Shown here: positions 1 through 8,107 of the stretch, piece by piece
How the letters are laid out: every line of letters begins with the position of its first letter
How positions within the stretch are numbered: position 1 is the stretch's first letter
Assembly: GCA_030427555.1 (NCBI GenBank)
Contig: JAUIBC010000006.1
Span: forward strand, 1 to 36,459
From: Gammaproteobacteria bacterium
GTDB taxonomy: Bacteria > Pseudomonadota > Gammaproteobacteria > Legionellales > Legionellaceae
Direction of reading: 5' to 3'
DNA: 36,459 bases
Position numbers and translations under genes: made by a program
The notes under the pieces: model-generated
Database searches by the model: none
The model's input: only the letters and a program-made list of their open reading frames with translations
What the model was told of the DNA's origin: nothing

Positions 1-2161
1 AGTCTCTTCTCGTTTGTGGATATTTAGAAACTGGACAAAAAACTTTAGGCCTGATATTAAGCAAAGATTTCAAAGAAATTTCAAATAAAATCACATCATT
101 CGTTAATTCAAATGCATCCAGTAAACTTGGATGCATTGCACCAACAACCCCAATAGTTTTACCTTCGACTAATATATTAGCCGACTTTCCTGGATGCAAA
201 GCACTATGTTCAGCTTTAACAAAACATATATTATTTATTGAAAATCTTGCAAATAAAGATTCCAAATCACCTTTCATGTCATAGAAATCAAATTTACCAG
301 ACTGTTCACTCCAATTTAAGTCTCCGTAACTACCACTAATTAAACCAGCAATCACTGGCTCTTCTTGAATTAACTGATCATCTTTTTGTGTTGGAGAATC
401 ACAAAGCTTGGGATCAAAGCAAAATCTACTTTCTTTAAAAACAACCCCACTTTCTACCAACTTAATTCCACTTTGTTGACGATGTATATTATGAATCATC
501 GAAGCCAATAAACCAGGCCACATTCCAACACGCATAACAGACAACTCTGGTGAAATAGGATTAATAAGATTTTTTCCCATGTGCTCAGGATAAAATAATG
601 CTTGAATCTCTGGATCCACAAAACTATAACTAATAGTTTCGCGGTAACCTCGACTAGCAAAGTGCTCGGTAGCTTGAGTTGATACTCTCTCGTTTAGACA
701 TATACTACCAGCTTTTACCTGAGTAGTTGGCATAACTGAGTCAACTTTATCAAAACCATTAACCCTAGTAACTTCTTCGATTAAATCAACATCTAAGCCA
801 ATATCAAATCTATAAGTAGGAGGTGTAACTAACCAATTATCATCATGAATCTCAATTTGCATGCCTAATCTTTCTAAAATATTTTGCATGCTACTTGCAG
901 GAATATCTATGCCTATTAAACTTCTTACTTTTTTCGGATTAAAATTGATTCTTGCATTTATTGGTACAAATTTATTATTTACACGTTTGCAAATAGGTCC
1001 AGCTTCTCCACCAACGATTTGCTGAATTAAACTCGTAGCTCTATCGAGTGCTTGTTCAGTAAGTTCAGGATCAACTCCACGCTCAAAACGCTGTGATGCA
1101 TCACTACTTACACCAAAACGGCGCGCTTTATTAACAATAACTGATGGTGCAAAATATGCACTTTCTAAAAAAATATCTACAGTATCAGATGTAACGGCAC
1201 TATATTCACCGCCCATAATTCCAGCCAAAGCTAAAGCTTTTTCATCATCAGCAATAACCAAACAATCTGAATCTAACTTTGCATCTTGTGTATTTAGCAA
1301 AGTCAATTTTTCATCTGAAGATGCATAGCGAACTTGAATAGAACCTTTTAGCATTTGCAAATCAAAAGCATGCATTGGCTGGCCAAGCTCTAACATCACA
1401 TAATTTAAAATATCTACAACTGGATGTAAACTACGCAAGCCCGCACGTCGCAATCGTTCTTGCATCCAAATTGGTGTCGTAGCATTTATAGAAATTCCAC
1501 GTACAATTCGCCCTAAATATTTAGGACAAGCTTGGGGTTCTTGAACGTTAATAACCAACGTATCTGGAATATTTTCTTTTACTAAAGACTTTTGTGGATA
1601 ATGTAAATCTAAATTATTTTTAGTAGATAGTTCTCGCGCCACCCCTAACACACTAAAACAATCTGCACGATTTGGGGTTAAATCTATATCAAAAACACTA
1701 TCATCTAATTTTAAATATTCACGCAAATCACAACCAACAGGAGCATCTTCTGGCAACTCTAAAATACCGGAAGATTTTTCTTCAATTCCCAATTCAGACG
1801 CAGAACAAAGCATTCCATTTGACACCTCTCCACGCAGTTTTGATTTTTTAATTTTAAATCCACCAGGTAAGTTTGCCCCACAAGTAGCAAGTGCAACCAT
1901 AAGGCCTTGGCGCACATTTGCGGCACCGCAAACTATTTGCATCTGACTTTGGCCATCATCTACCATACATAATGTCAGCCTATCTGCCTCTGGATGTTTT
2001 GCTGTGGAGATTACTTTTGCGACTATTACCCCTGTGAAATCTAAAGCCGCTTTACCAATTGAATCAATTTCTAACCCAAGCATTGTCAATTGATTTGCAA
2101 TTTCTTGGGTACTAAGTGCAGGATTCACCCACTCCCGCAACCACGCTTCAGATATTTTCAT
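1..2161 (-). CDS. pheT: Phenylalanine--tRNA ligase beta subunit (partial, 3' end beyond the window)
   Basis: The beta subunit of cytoplasmic PheRS pairs with PheS as an alpha2beta2 enzyme that charges tRNA-Phe and carries the editing site. Reading the minus strand from ATG at 2161 gives an open frame of 720 codons with no stop before the window edge. It starts MKISEAWLREWVNP, as PheT proteins do. An EMAP/OB-type tRNA-binding domain follows (about residues 40-150, with ...GVIVAKVISTAKHPEADRL...), then the B3/B4 editing region and B5 domain. The frame ends inside ...VSKYPQTRRD, the usual lead-in to the C-terminal anticodon-binding (FDX-ACB) domain, so roughly the last 70-80 residues are missing. 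It begins 12 bases after the pheS stop and is surely cotranscribed with it. Confidence 0.97.
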   Translation of the reverse strand, partial: MKISEAWLREWVNPALSTQEIANQLTMLGLEIDSIGKAALDFTGVIVAKVISTAKHPEADRLTLCMVDDGQSQMQIVCGAANVRQGLMVALATCGANLPGGFKIKKSKLRGEVSNGMLCSASELGIEEKSSGILELPEDAPVGCDLREYLKLDDSVFDIDLTPNRADCFSVLGVARELSTKNNLDLHYPQKSLVKENIPDTLVINVQEPQACPKYLGRIVRGISINATTPIWMQERLRRAGLRSLHPVVDILNYVMLELGQPMHAFDLQMLKGSIQVRYASSDEKLTLLNTQDAKLDSDCLVIADDEKALALAGIMGGEYSAVTSDTVDIFLESAYFAPSVIVNKARRFGVSSDASQRFERGVDPELTEQALDRATSLIQQIVGGEAGPICKRVNNKFVPINARINFNPKKVRSLIGIDIPASSMQNILERLGMQIEIHDDNWLVTPPTYRFDIGLDVDLIEEVTRVNGFDKVDSVMPTTQVKAGSICLNERVSTQATEHFASRGYRETISYSFVDPEIQALFYPEHMGKNLINPISPELSVMRVGMWPGLLASMIHNIHRQQSGIKLVESGVVFKESRFCFDPKLCDSPTQKDDQLIQEEPVIAGLISGSYGDLNWSEQSGKFDFYDMKGDLESLFARFSINNICFVKAEHSALHPGKSANILVEGKTIGVVGAMHPSLLDAFELTNDVILFEISLKSLLNIRPKVFCPVSKYPQTRRD

Positions 2162-2173
2162 GCATTTTACTCA

Positions 2174-3190
2174 TCAAAACTGTTTTAAAAATACTATGTC
2201 ATTTTCAAACATCATACGTAAATCATCAATTTCGAAATATAACATAGTGATTCTATCAATACCTATTCCAAAGGCCCATCCTTGATATTCTTCTGGATCT
2301 ATATTAACCGCGCGTAAAACATTAGGATGCACCATTCCACATCCACCTACTTCAAGCCAACCTGTAAACTTACATACCCGACAACCTGATCCTGCACATT
2401 TAGTACACTGCAAATCTACCTCTGCTGATGGCTCTGTAAACGGAAAGTACGATGGACGAAAACGAGTTTGCATCTCTTTGGCAAATAGATCTGAAAAAAA
2501 GTCATCTAAAATACCTTTAAGATGCGTAAGATTAGACTCCTTATCAATAGCTAAACCTTCTATCTGATGAAACATAGGAGTATGTGTAACATCAGAATCA
2601 CACCTATAAACTCGACCAGGAGCAATTAGTCGCAATGGAGGTGTGTTTTTTTCAAGGATTCTTATTTGCACTGGTGATGTATGAGTGCGCAACAATGAAC
2701 CATCCCCAAAATAAAAAGTATCATGCATTGCCCTAGCTGGATGATGAGATGGTATGTTTAAAGCTTCAAAATTATAAAATTCACTTTCAATCTCAGGCCC
2801 TTCAACAATATCGAAACCTAAACTATGAAAATAATTATTAATTTTTTGCTTAATTTGCATGACAGGATGAATAGAACCTTGCGCATTATGTCGGCCAGGC
2901 AAAGTAACATCAATTTTATCTTGGCTTATTTTAACTTTTAGCGCCTCTTCCTTCAGAACAGCAAGCCTTTCATCAATCATCTCGCTAATATTACGCTTAG
3001 CGATATTTATTTTTTGGCCAACTATTGGTCTTTCTGATGGGGGTAAATTACCTAAGTTTTTTAAAATGTCCGTAAGCTTACCCTTTTTACCGAGGAAAGA
3101 CACACGAATAGCATCAAGCTCAGCTATATCTTTAGTTTGCTCAATAGCCGATGACGCTTGTTCATGGATTAAAGTAATATCTTCTTGCAT
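2174..3190 (-). CDS. pheS: Phenylalanine--tRNA ligase alpha subunit
   Basis: Catalytic alpha subunit of PheRS. It has an N-terminal coiled-coil with the conserved LGKKG turn, then a class II synthetase core. Motif 2 contains [19 protein letters not shown] and motif 3 reads [14 protein letters not shown] near the C-terminus. A family-typical Cys cluster (CTKC...GCRVC...TGWLE) lies just before motif 3. The frame is open upstream to a TTG at 3208, but I prefer the ATG at 3190. It gives 338 residues and puts LGKKG at residue 33, matching the E. coli protein (about 32); neither start has a strong Shine-Dalgarno. pheT follows after 12 bases. The 266 bases upstream separate it from rplT and hold a palindromic repeat. 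Confidence 0.97.
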   Translation of the reverse strand: MQEDITLIHEQASSAIEQTKDIAELDAIRVSFLGKKGKLTDILKNLGNLPPSERPIVGQKINIAKRNISEMIDERLAVLKEEALKVKISQDKIDVTLPGRHNAQGSIHPVMQIKQKINNYFHSLGFDIVEGPEIESEFYNFEALNIPSHHPARAMHDTFYFGDGSLLRTHTSPVQIRILEKNTPPLRLIAPGRVYRCDSDVTHTPMFHQIEGLAIDKESNLTHLKGILDDFFSDLFAKEMQTRFRPSYFPFTEPSAEVDLQCTKCAGSGCRVCKFTGWLEVGGCGMVHPNVLRAVNIDPEEYQGWAFGIGIDRITMLYFEIDDLRMMFENDIVFLKQF

Positions 3191-3309
3191 AAATAACGAC
3201 TCGCTCAAACTGTTGCGATAGACTATGAAGACAGGTTCTTAAGTGAAAAATACTATTGTCTTAATTTAAAAATAAAAAGGCTGTGGTTCTTTTAAAACTA
3301 GAAATTTTT

Positions 3310-3403
3310 TGTAGGTTGGGCCTTGGCCCAACGAATAAGGTGATTTATCCATAACTGGATTTTTGTACCGTGCCTATATCGTTGGGCAAAAGCCCAACCT
3401 ACA
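3310..3403. repeat. REP/MITE-like palindromic element between rplT and pheS
   Basis: A perfect 12-base outer inverted repeat (TGTAGGTTGGGC at 3310-3321 and its complement at 3392-3403) encloses about 70 bases. Each end is itself a hairpin: GTTGGGCC-TT-GGCCCAAC at 3315-3332, and GTTGGGC-AAAA-GCCCAAC at 3381-3398. The 'GTAGGTTGGGC...GCCCAACCTAC' signature resembles short intergenic repeats I know from many gammaproteobacteria. An element with paired ends this size looks like a small non-autonomous repeat. It lies inside the probable rplT–pheS transcript and would fold strongly in RNA. No U-tract follows either hairpin, so I do not call it an intrinsic terminator. Confidence 0.7.
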
Positions 3404-3456
3404 ATATTATCGTTTTAAAAAAACAGCACCATACTAAAGATGCATCAAATAAAAGA

Positions 3457-3813
3457 CTATGCAAGAGCCGCTTTAGCTTTTTCTGCTATTTGCGCAAATC
3501 CTTGCTTATCATACACAGCCATATCAGCTAAAACTTTTCTATCTAACTCAATATTAGCTTTTTTAAGTCCTGAAATTAATTTGCTATAAGACAAGCCACA
3601 TTCACGTGCTTGTGCATTAATTCTTGTAATCCACAAAGCTCTAAATTGACGCTTTCTTTGTCTACGATCACGATAAGCATATTGACCAGCTTTAATTACC
3701 GCTTGTTTAGCAACACGATAAACTCTACTTCTAGCACCATAATAACCTTTTGCTTCAGCTAAAACTTTTTTATGACGAGCTCTAGCTATAACACCTCGTT
3801 TTACTCTTGGCAT
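3457..3813 (-). CDS. rplT: 50S ribosomal protein L20
   Basis: L20 is a basic 118-residue protein of the large subunit, needed for early 50S assembly and in many bacteria the autoregulator of its own operon. The start [18 protein letters not shown] and the central [15 protein letters not shown] block are family hallmarks, and the length is exactly usual. It follows rpmI by 11 bases. The minus-strand order infC–rpmI–rplT is the conserved translation operon, and pheS–pheT lie further downstream. ATG at 3813 is preceded by an AGGAGG-type ribosome site. Confidence 0.98.
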   Translation of the reverse strand: MPRVKRGVIARARHKKVLAEAKGYYGARSRVYRVAKQAVIKAGQYAYRDRRQRKRQFRALWITRINAQARECGLSYSKLISGLKKANIELDRKVLADMAVYDKQGFAQIAEKAKAALA

Positions 3814-3824
3814 ATTTAATCCTC

Positions 3825-4025
3825 CTAACTACCTTGCAACATTCGATCGACCAATTTAGCATCACATTTCTTCAAGACACCACCCGCGATGCGCAAATGA
3901 CGCTTTTGCTTGGTACTTTTCTTAGTAAGGATATGATTACGGTAAGCACGACGACATTTCACCGCCCCACCAGCAGTTTTTTTGAAACGCTTTGCAGCGC
4001 CTCTATGTGTTTTTAACTTTGGCAT
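3825..4025 (-). CDS. rpmI: 50S ribosomal protein L35
   Basis: L35 is a small, very basic large-subunit protein. The frame is open to an ATG at 4064, but the correct start is the ATG at 4025. That gives the canonical [16 protein letters not shown]-terminus, 66 residues in all, with a GGAG site 8 bases upstream. The internal [16 protein letters not shown] segment is typical. The gene sits between infC and rplT. The 212-base gap before it, after infC, is longer than usual and could hold a separate promoter or L20-responsive leader structure, although no clear pseudoknot was identified by eye. Confidence 0.97.
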   Translation of the reverse strand: MPKLKTHRGAAKRFKKTAGGAVKCRRAYRNHILTKKSTKQKRHLRIAGGVLKKCDAKLVDRMLQGS

Positions 4026-4120
4026 ATTTATACTCCGCATTAATTGCCCAAAATGGGTGCACACTTTTGCAATTCAATAATTTTGAAGCTATCTAATTTA
4101 ACTTCATTACTTTTGATTAT

Positions 4121-4150
4121 GTCATTCCCACATAAAGAGAATCTAGCTAT
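4121..4150. repeat. Possible degenerate REP remnant (GTCATTCCC...GAATCTAGCT)
   Basis: In the infC–rpmI gap the plus strand reads GTCATTCCCACATAAAGAGA and then ATCTAGCTAT. This resembles the common intergenic palindrome GTCATTCCCGCG...GCGGGAATC, with the GC stem eroded. Only about 9 bases at each side match, so this is a weak call. The gap also contains an AT-only hairpin at 4191-4209 (8-base arms, 3-base loop) just after the infC stop. Confidence 0.3.
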
Positions 4151-4237
4151 GTGCTTATTCTAGGGTATGTTGACAACTAGATGCTCAACCAAAAATCATA
4201 CTGATTTTTGAATGGCGCCTTAAAATTTCAACAGACT

Positions 4238-4771
4238 CTACTTCTTTTTGGGTGATAAAACCATTAATAGTTGCCTACCTTCTCGCTTCGCATGCTGCTC
4301 AACAATAGCAACATCTGTTGTATCCTCCTGGATACGCTCAAGAATTTTCATCCCCAAGTCTTGATGAGCCACTTCGCGACCACGAAAACGTAAAGTTATT
4401 TTTACTTTATCACCATTATTTAGGAATTTTAGCAGGTTGCGTAGCTTAACCTGGTAATCCCCTTCCTCCGTCGTAGGACGGAATTTAATTTCTTTGACTT
4501 GAACTTGCTTTTGCTTTTTTTTAGCTTCGGCTTGTTTTTTCCTTATTTCAAAGAGATATTTACCATAATCCATTATTCGACAAACTGGCGGTTTGGCTGT
4601 AGGAGAAATTTCCACTAAATCGTACCCACTTTCTTCAGCCGCCCGCAAAGCTTCTTTAATAGAAACTATGCCTGCTTGATTACCATCCACATCAATTAAG
4701 CGTACTTCTGGTACTGTGATTTTCTCATTAATTCTTGCGCGATCTCCATCACGCTTACTTGATGCACTAAT
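4238..4771 (-). CDS. infC: Translation initiation factor IF-3, probable AUU start
   Basis: IF-3 binds the 30S subunit, prevents subunit joining and proofreads initiator tRNA and start codon. Both domains are present: the N-terminal one with [14 protein letters not shown], and the C-terminal one from about residue 85 with [10 protein letters not shown] and [12 protein letters not shown]. The first GTG (4690) would remove the N-terminal domain start. In-frame homology continues upstream through [11 protein letters not shown] to an ATT at 4771, or the adjacent ATT at 4774. A stop lies immediately before that, and GGAGG is at 4780-4784, 8 or 5 bases upstream. An AUU start is the classic infC feature: IF-3 discriminates against it, giving autoregulation. 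The protein would be 177 residues. thrS ends about 30 bases upstream. Confidence 0.95.
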   Translation of the reverse strand: MSASSKRDGDRARINEKITVPEVRLIDVDGNQAGIVSIKEALRAAEESGYDLVEISPTAKPPVCRIMDYGKYLFEIRKKQAEAKKKQKQVQVKEIKFRPTTEEGDYQVKLRNLLKFLNNGDKVKITLRFRGREVAHQDLGMKILERIQEDTTDVAIVEQHAKREGRQLLMVLSPKKK

Positions 4772-4800
4772 AATCTAATCCTCCAAAAAATTCATATAAT

Positions 4801-6708
4801 TCAAAGCTTATCTTGAACCTCGCGCAGCAGTTTATCATAAAATGTTTCATAAGTCATCATCCCAAGATCTTTGCCGCCTCTCATTCTTACACTAACTTTG
4901 CCTTCAGCAATTTCCTTATCACCAATAACTAGCAAATAAGGAACCTTTTGTAAACTGTGCTCACGAATTTTAAAGCCGATTTTTTCATTTCTCAAGTCTA
5001 TTTTAGAACGAATATTATTCCTAGTAAGTAATGAATGAATTTTTTGCGCGTATTCATCATGCTTTTCGGTTATAGTTAAAATAGACACCTGTGTAGGAGC
5101 TAACCATGCAGGGAAACTACCAGCATAATGCTCTATTAAAATTCCAATAAATCTCTCAAAACTACCTAATATAGCTCGATGAATCATAACTGGTGGAATG
5201 CGCTTACCATCTTCTGTAACATATTCTGCTTCTAATCTTTTTGGCATAGAAAAATCGATTTGAATTGTCCCGCACTGCCAAATTCTACCTAAACAATCTG
5301 CCAAAGAGCACTCTATCTTAGGGCCATAAAACGCGCCTTCCCCAGGAGCATCAACCCATTCGATATTACAATCTTGCATCGCTTGACGTAAAGCTTCTTC
5401 CGCTTTATCCCAAATTTCAGTATTACCAACACGTTTTTCCGGACGAAGTGCTAATCTATATTTAATCTCAGTAAAACCAAAATCTTTATACACCTCCTGA
5501 ACAAGTCTAATTAAATCAGCAACTTCTGCTTGAATTTGCTCTTCTGTGCAAAAAATATGCGCATCATCCTGAACAAAACCACGCACACGCATCAAACCAT
5601 GTAAAGCTCCTGATGGTTCACAACGATGACAATTACCAAACTCAGCTAAACGCAAAGGTAGGTCACGATAACTTTTTATACCTTGATTATATATCTGAAC
5701 ATGACAAGGACAGTTCATTGGCTTAATTGAATATAGCCTATTTTCGGTTTCAGTAATGAACATTGCGTCTTTAAAATTTTCCCAATGCCCTGACTTTTCC
5801 CATAATACTCTATCGACAAGTTGCGGTGTTTTTATCTCTTGATAACCTGCTTGATTAAGAAGATTTCGCATGTATTGCTCTATTTCTCTATAAATTATCA
5901 AGCCATTTGCATGCCAAAAAACCATGCCTGGAGCAATATCTTGAAAATGAAATAATCCCAAGGTTTTACCAAGCTTACGATGATCGCGTTTTTCAGCCTC
6001 TTCTATTCTAAACAAGTAATCTGCCAAAGATTTTTTATCTAAGAATGCTGTACCATAAATACGCTGTAACATTTCATTTTTAGCATCACCACGCCAATAT
6101 GCGCCTGCTATTTTAAGTAATTTAAATACTTTTAGCTTACCAGTTTCTGGAACGTGCGGCCCGCGACATAAATCCTCAAAATCGCCTTGTTTATACAAGG
6201 AAAGAACTTCATCTTTTGGGATATCTGCAATTATTTTAGCTTTATATTCTTCGCCGATACCCTTAAAATATTTTATGGCTTCATCACGTGGTAATTCGCG
6301 CCTAGTAATTTTATAGTTTTCCTTAACTAATCTTGCCATCTCCTCTTCAATTGAACTAAGATCTTCGGGAGTAAACGAGCGGCTAAAAGCAAAATCATAA
6401 TAAAATCCATCTTCTATAACCGGGCCAATTGTAACTTGTGCCCCTGGGAATAAATGCTTTACTGCTTGAGCTAAAAGATGAGCTGTGGAATGACGGACTA
6501 TTTCTAAGGCTTCTGGATCTTTTTCAGTAATTATAACAATTGAACTATCTGTATTAATCTCAAAACTAGTATCAACTAATTTTCCATTAACCTTTCCAGC
6601 TAAAGCAGCCTTAGCCAATCCAGGACTAATGCTGTATGCCACATCATAAACAGATGGAGTATGCGTAAACTGTTTTACATGTCCATCAGGTAATGTAATA
6701 TCTACCAT
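4801..6708 (-). CDS. thrS: Threonine--tRNA ligase
   Basis: Class II synthetase of 635 residues that charges tRNA-Thr and edits Ser-tRNA-Thr. The N-terminal TGS domain ([14 protein letters not shown]...) is followed by the editing domain with H73-S-T-A-H77 and C181-R-G-P-H185. The catalytic core carries the zinc ligands C333 (in MNCPCH), H384 (DDAH) and H510 (MIHRA). The anticodon-binding domain follows (from about 535, [12 protein letters not shown]). All key residues sit one position from their E. coli counterparts. A tRNA-Val gene ends 28 bases upstream on the same strand, leaving little room for an E. coli-type ThrS operator. infC starts about 30 bases downstream. Confidence 0.98.
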   Translation of the reverse strand: MVDITLPDGHVKQFTHTPSVYDVAYSISPGLAKAALAGKVNGKLVDTSFEINTDSSIVIITEKDPEALEIVRHSTAHLLAQAVKHLFPGAQVTIGPVIEDGFYYDFAFSRSFTPEDLSSIEEEMARLVKENYKITRRELPRDEAIKYFKGIGEEYKAKIIADIPKDEVLSLYKQGDFEDLCRGPHVPETGKLKVFKLLKIAGAYWRGDAKNEMLQRIYGTAFLDKKSLADYLFRIEEAEKRDHRKLGKTLGLFHFQDIAPGMVFWHANGLIIYREIEQYMRNLLNQAGYQEIKTPQLVDRVLWEKSGHWENFKDAMFITETENRLYSIKPMNCPCHVQIYNQGIKSYRDLPLRLAEFGNCHRCEPSGALHGLMRVRGFVQDDAHIFCTEEQIQAEVADLIRLVQEVYKDFGFTEIKYRLALRPEKRVGNTEIWDKAEEALRQAMQDCNIEWVDAPGEGAFYGPKIECSLADCLGRIWQCGTIQIDFSMPKRLEAEYVTEDGKRIPPVMIHRAILGSFERFIGILIEHYAGSFPAWLAPTQVSILTITEKHDEYAQKIHSLLTRNNIRSKIDLRNEKIGFKIREHSLQKVPYLLVIGDKEIAEGKVSVRMRGGKDLGMMTYETFYDKLLREVQDKL

Positions 6709-6736
6709 GCGTAATTACCACAAGTAAAAGAAATAT

Positions 6737-6811
6737 TGGTAGGCACGAGTGGGATTGAACCACCGACCACCACCATGTCAAGGTGGTGCTCTACCACTGA
6801 GCTACGTGCCT
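6737..6811 (-). tRNA. tRNA-Val (anticodon GAC)
   Basis: The minus strand folds as a full cloverleaf. The acceptor stem AGGCACG pairs with CGTGCCT, TA occupies positions 8-9, and the D-arm is GCTCAGTGGTAGAGC. The anticodon stem CCACC/GGTGG holds loop TTGACAT, so the anticodon is GAC (valine). The T-arm contains GGTTCAATCC. The discriminator is A, and CCA is encoded (6739-6737). The length is 75 bases with CCA. thrS begins 28 bases further on, so the tRNA is probably processed out of the thrS transcript. Confidence 0.95.
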
Positions 6812-6838
6812 AAATTAAACAGGCCCTAAAGACGAAGA

Positions 6839-6868
6839 AGTATACAGCAACAACATAAATAAATGCAA
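6839..6868 (-). promoter_or_regulatory. Probable sigma-70 promoter for tRNA-Val–thrS
   Basis: On the minus strand, TTGCAT (6868-6863) is separated by 18 bases from TATACT (6844-6839), close to TTGACA/TATAAT. Transcription would start about 20 bases before the tRNA 5' end. An alternative pair (TTGAAA, 17 bases, TATGTT) overlaps it. Confidence 0.5.
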
Positions 6869-6928
6869 TTGCTTTTTCAAAATAGGCACTTGATAAGATC
6901 TATTGTTTTTCGTAAATCATGTAAAAAA

Positions 6929-7585
6929 TCATGGTCTTATCTGCAAAGGAAGAAATAATAATGCGCATCCTGTAACATAAAAACAGGCGTTTGTTCCAAG
7001 CATTTTATTAGAGGTACTATACGCATGGCCTCTACACTGGTACTCTAAACCTTCAGAAATAACCGACCCACAACCTTGCAATATAAAACCACAATATTCA
7101 CCAGGAGAACCATTAAATCGCACAAATTCATTCTCAACGTAGCACATGGAACCATAATCTCCATGCACTAAAATTGGTCTAATTGATTTGTAGTAAGTTT
7201 TAAGGGCTATCTTTAAGGCTTCATGATGATCTTCTCGCCCCCCAGTCGCACCTACAATTGTAATGCTACTCGCATTTTTTTTATCGCAGTACATTATTGC
7301 CTTTTCCAAATCAGTATAATTTTGATCTGGAGCAGGAACTATTAATACTCCTTGCTTACCCCAATATTCAGAGTCATAATCCGCGATAGGTTTAATTCCA
7401 TAATAACTCTGTGCATCTGAGTCTATCGAATCAAAATCTCCAAGTATAACGTCGGGAGTTATTGAGTATTTATGTAATATACTAGCGGAACCGTCCAAAG
7501 CTAAGATTTTTTTACCTATTTTTGCTTGTAAAATAATATCTTTTGTTAGCAATGGACTATTAGCTACAATTAAAAATTCTTGCAT
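6929..7585 (-). CDS. Thiamine diphosphokinase (thiamine pyrophosphokinase)
   Basis: Transfers pyrophosphate from ATP to thiamine, making the cofactor thiamine diphosphate. The 218-residue length is usual. The N-terminal TPK catalytic fold shows LDGSA (about 30), GDFDSI (49-54), the nucleotide/metal motif DQNYTDLEKA (87-96) and GATGGREDH (112-120). A beta-rich C-terminal thiamine-binding region with GSVISEGLEY follows. It starts 14 bases after trxA on the same strand, so the two are probably cotranscribed. No thiamine biosynthesis genes are adjacent, which suggests thiamine salvage, but this is inference from absence within the window. Bacterial genes for this activity are named thiN or tpk; I leave the symbol open. 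Confidence 0.9.
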   Translation of the reverse strand: MQEFLIVANSPLLTKDIILQAKIGKKILALDGSASILHKYSITPDVILGDFDSIDSDAQSYYGIKPIADYDSEYWGKQGVLIVPAPDQNYTDLEKAIMYCDKKNASSITIVGATGGREDHHEALKIALKTYYKSIRPILVHGDYGSMCYVENEFVRFNGSPGEYCGFILQGCGSVISEGLEYQCRGHAYSTSNKMLGTNACFYVTGCALLFLPLQIRP

Positions 7586-7599
7586 TAGTAATAGAAAAA

Positions 7600-7926
7600 T
7601 TAAATATTACTATCAACAAACGCAACTAACTGCGACTTAGTTAACAAACCCATTTTCATAGCTTCAACTTGACCATTTTTGAAAATGATTAAAGTAGGAA
7701 TACTCATAACTCCAAATTGAGCAGGAGTTGCTGGATTCTCATCTATATTAATCTTAACAAAGTCTATTTGCTCATGGTGACTTAGAGAAACTTCTGCAAA
7801 AACTGGCCCTAAAGCACGACAAGGACCACACCACTCAGCCCAAAAATCTACAATAACTGGCTTACTAGACTGCAAAACATCTTGTGCAAAACTACTATCT
7901 GTTACAACTTTGATATGATCACTCAT
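7600..7926 (-). CDS. trxA: Thioredoxin
   Basis: Thiol-disulfide reductant of the cytoplasm, 108 residues, with the WCGPC active site at residues 32-36 (FWAEWCGPCRALGP) and the conserved cis-Pro segment MSIPTLIIFKNG. The frame is open to an ATG at 7980. The start at 7926 is preferred because it gives the family's normal N-terminus (MSDHIKVVTDSSF) and has GAGGG 7 bases upstream. A good promoter lies 25 bases further upstream. The thiamine pyrophosphokinase gene follows after 14 bases. Confidence 0.96.
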   Translation of the reverse strand: MSDHIKVVTDSSFAQDVLQSSKPVIVDFWAEWCGPCRALGPVFAEVSLSHHEQIDFVKINIDENPATPAQFGVMSIPTLIIFKNGQVEAMKMGLLTKSQLVAFVDSNI

Positions 7927-7950
7927 AATAAAACCCTCGTGAAATAAAAT

Positions 7951-7980
7951 ATTATAATGTAGTTTACAACCGATTAACAA
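7951..7980 (-). promoter_or_regulatory. Sigma-70 promoter for trxA
   Basis: On the minus strand, TTGTTA (7980-7975) and TATAAT (7956-7951) are 18 bases apart. The -10 box is a perfect consensus. It lies 25-54 bases upstream of the trxA ATG at 7926, which also argues against the longer start at 7980, since that would place the promoter inside the coding sequence. Confidence 0.6.
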
Positions 7981-8107
7981 TTAATTTTTCTATAGAATAC
8001 AATCAATTTTCAGTTTATTTTTTATTCATTTAAATCAAAAAATATGAAATACGAATAAAAATGTACTATAAATATTAGTAATGACCATTATAAATTCTTA
8101 AATAATT

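Noticed and set aside
3807-4016. Plus-strand open frame opposite rpmI
   Set aside because: Wholly antisense to the well-recognised L35 gene.
4691-4774. Untranslated leader before a GTG-started infC
   Set aside because: The stretch translates in frame to the conserved IF-3 N-terminus, so it is coding from an AUU start.
7927-7980. N-terminal 18-residue extension of thioredoxin
   Set aside because: It overlaps a consensus promoter, and the shorter start has a ribosome site and matches the family N-terminus.
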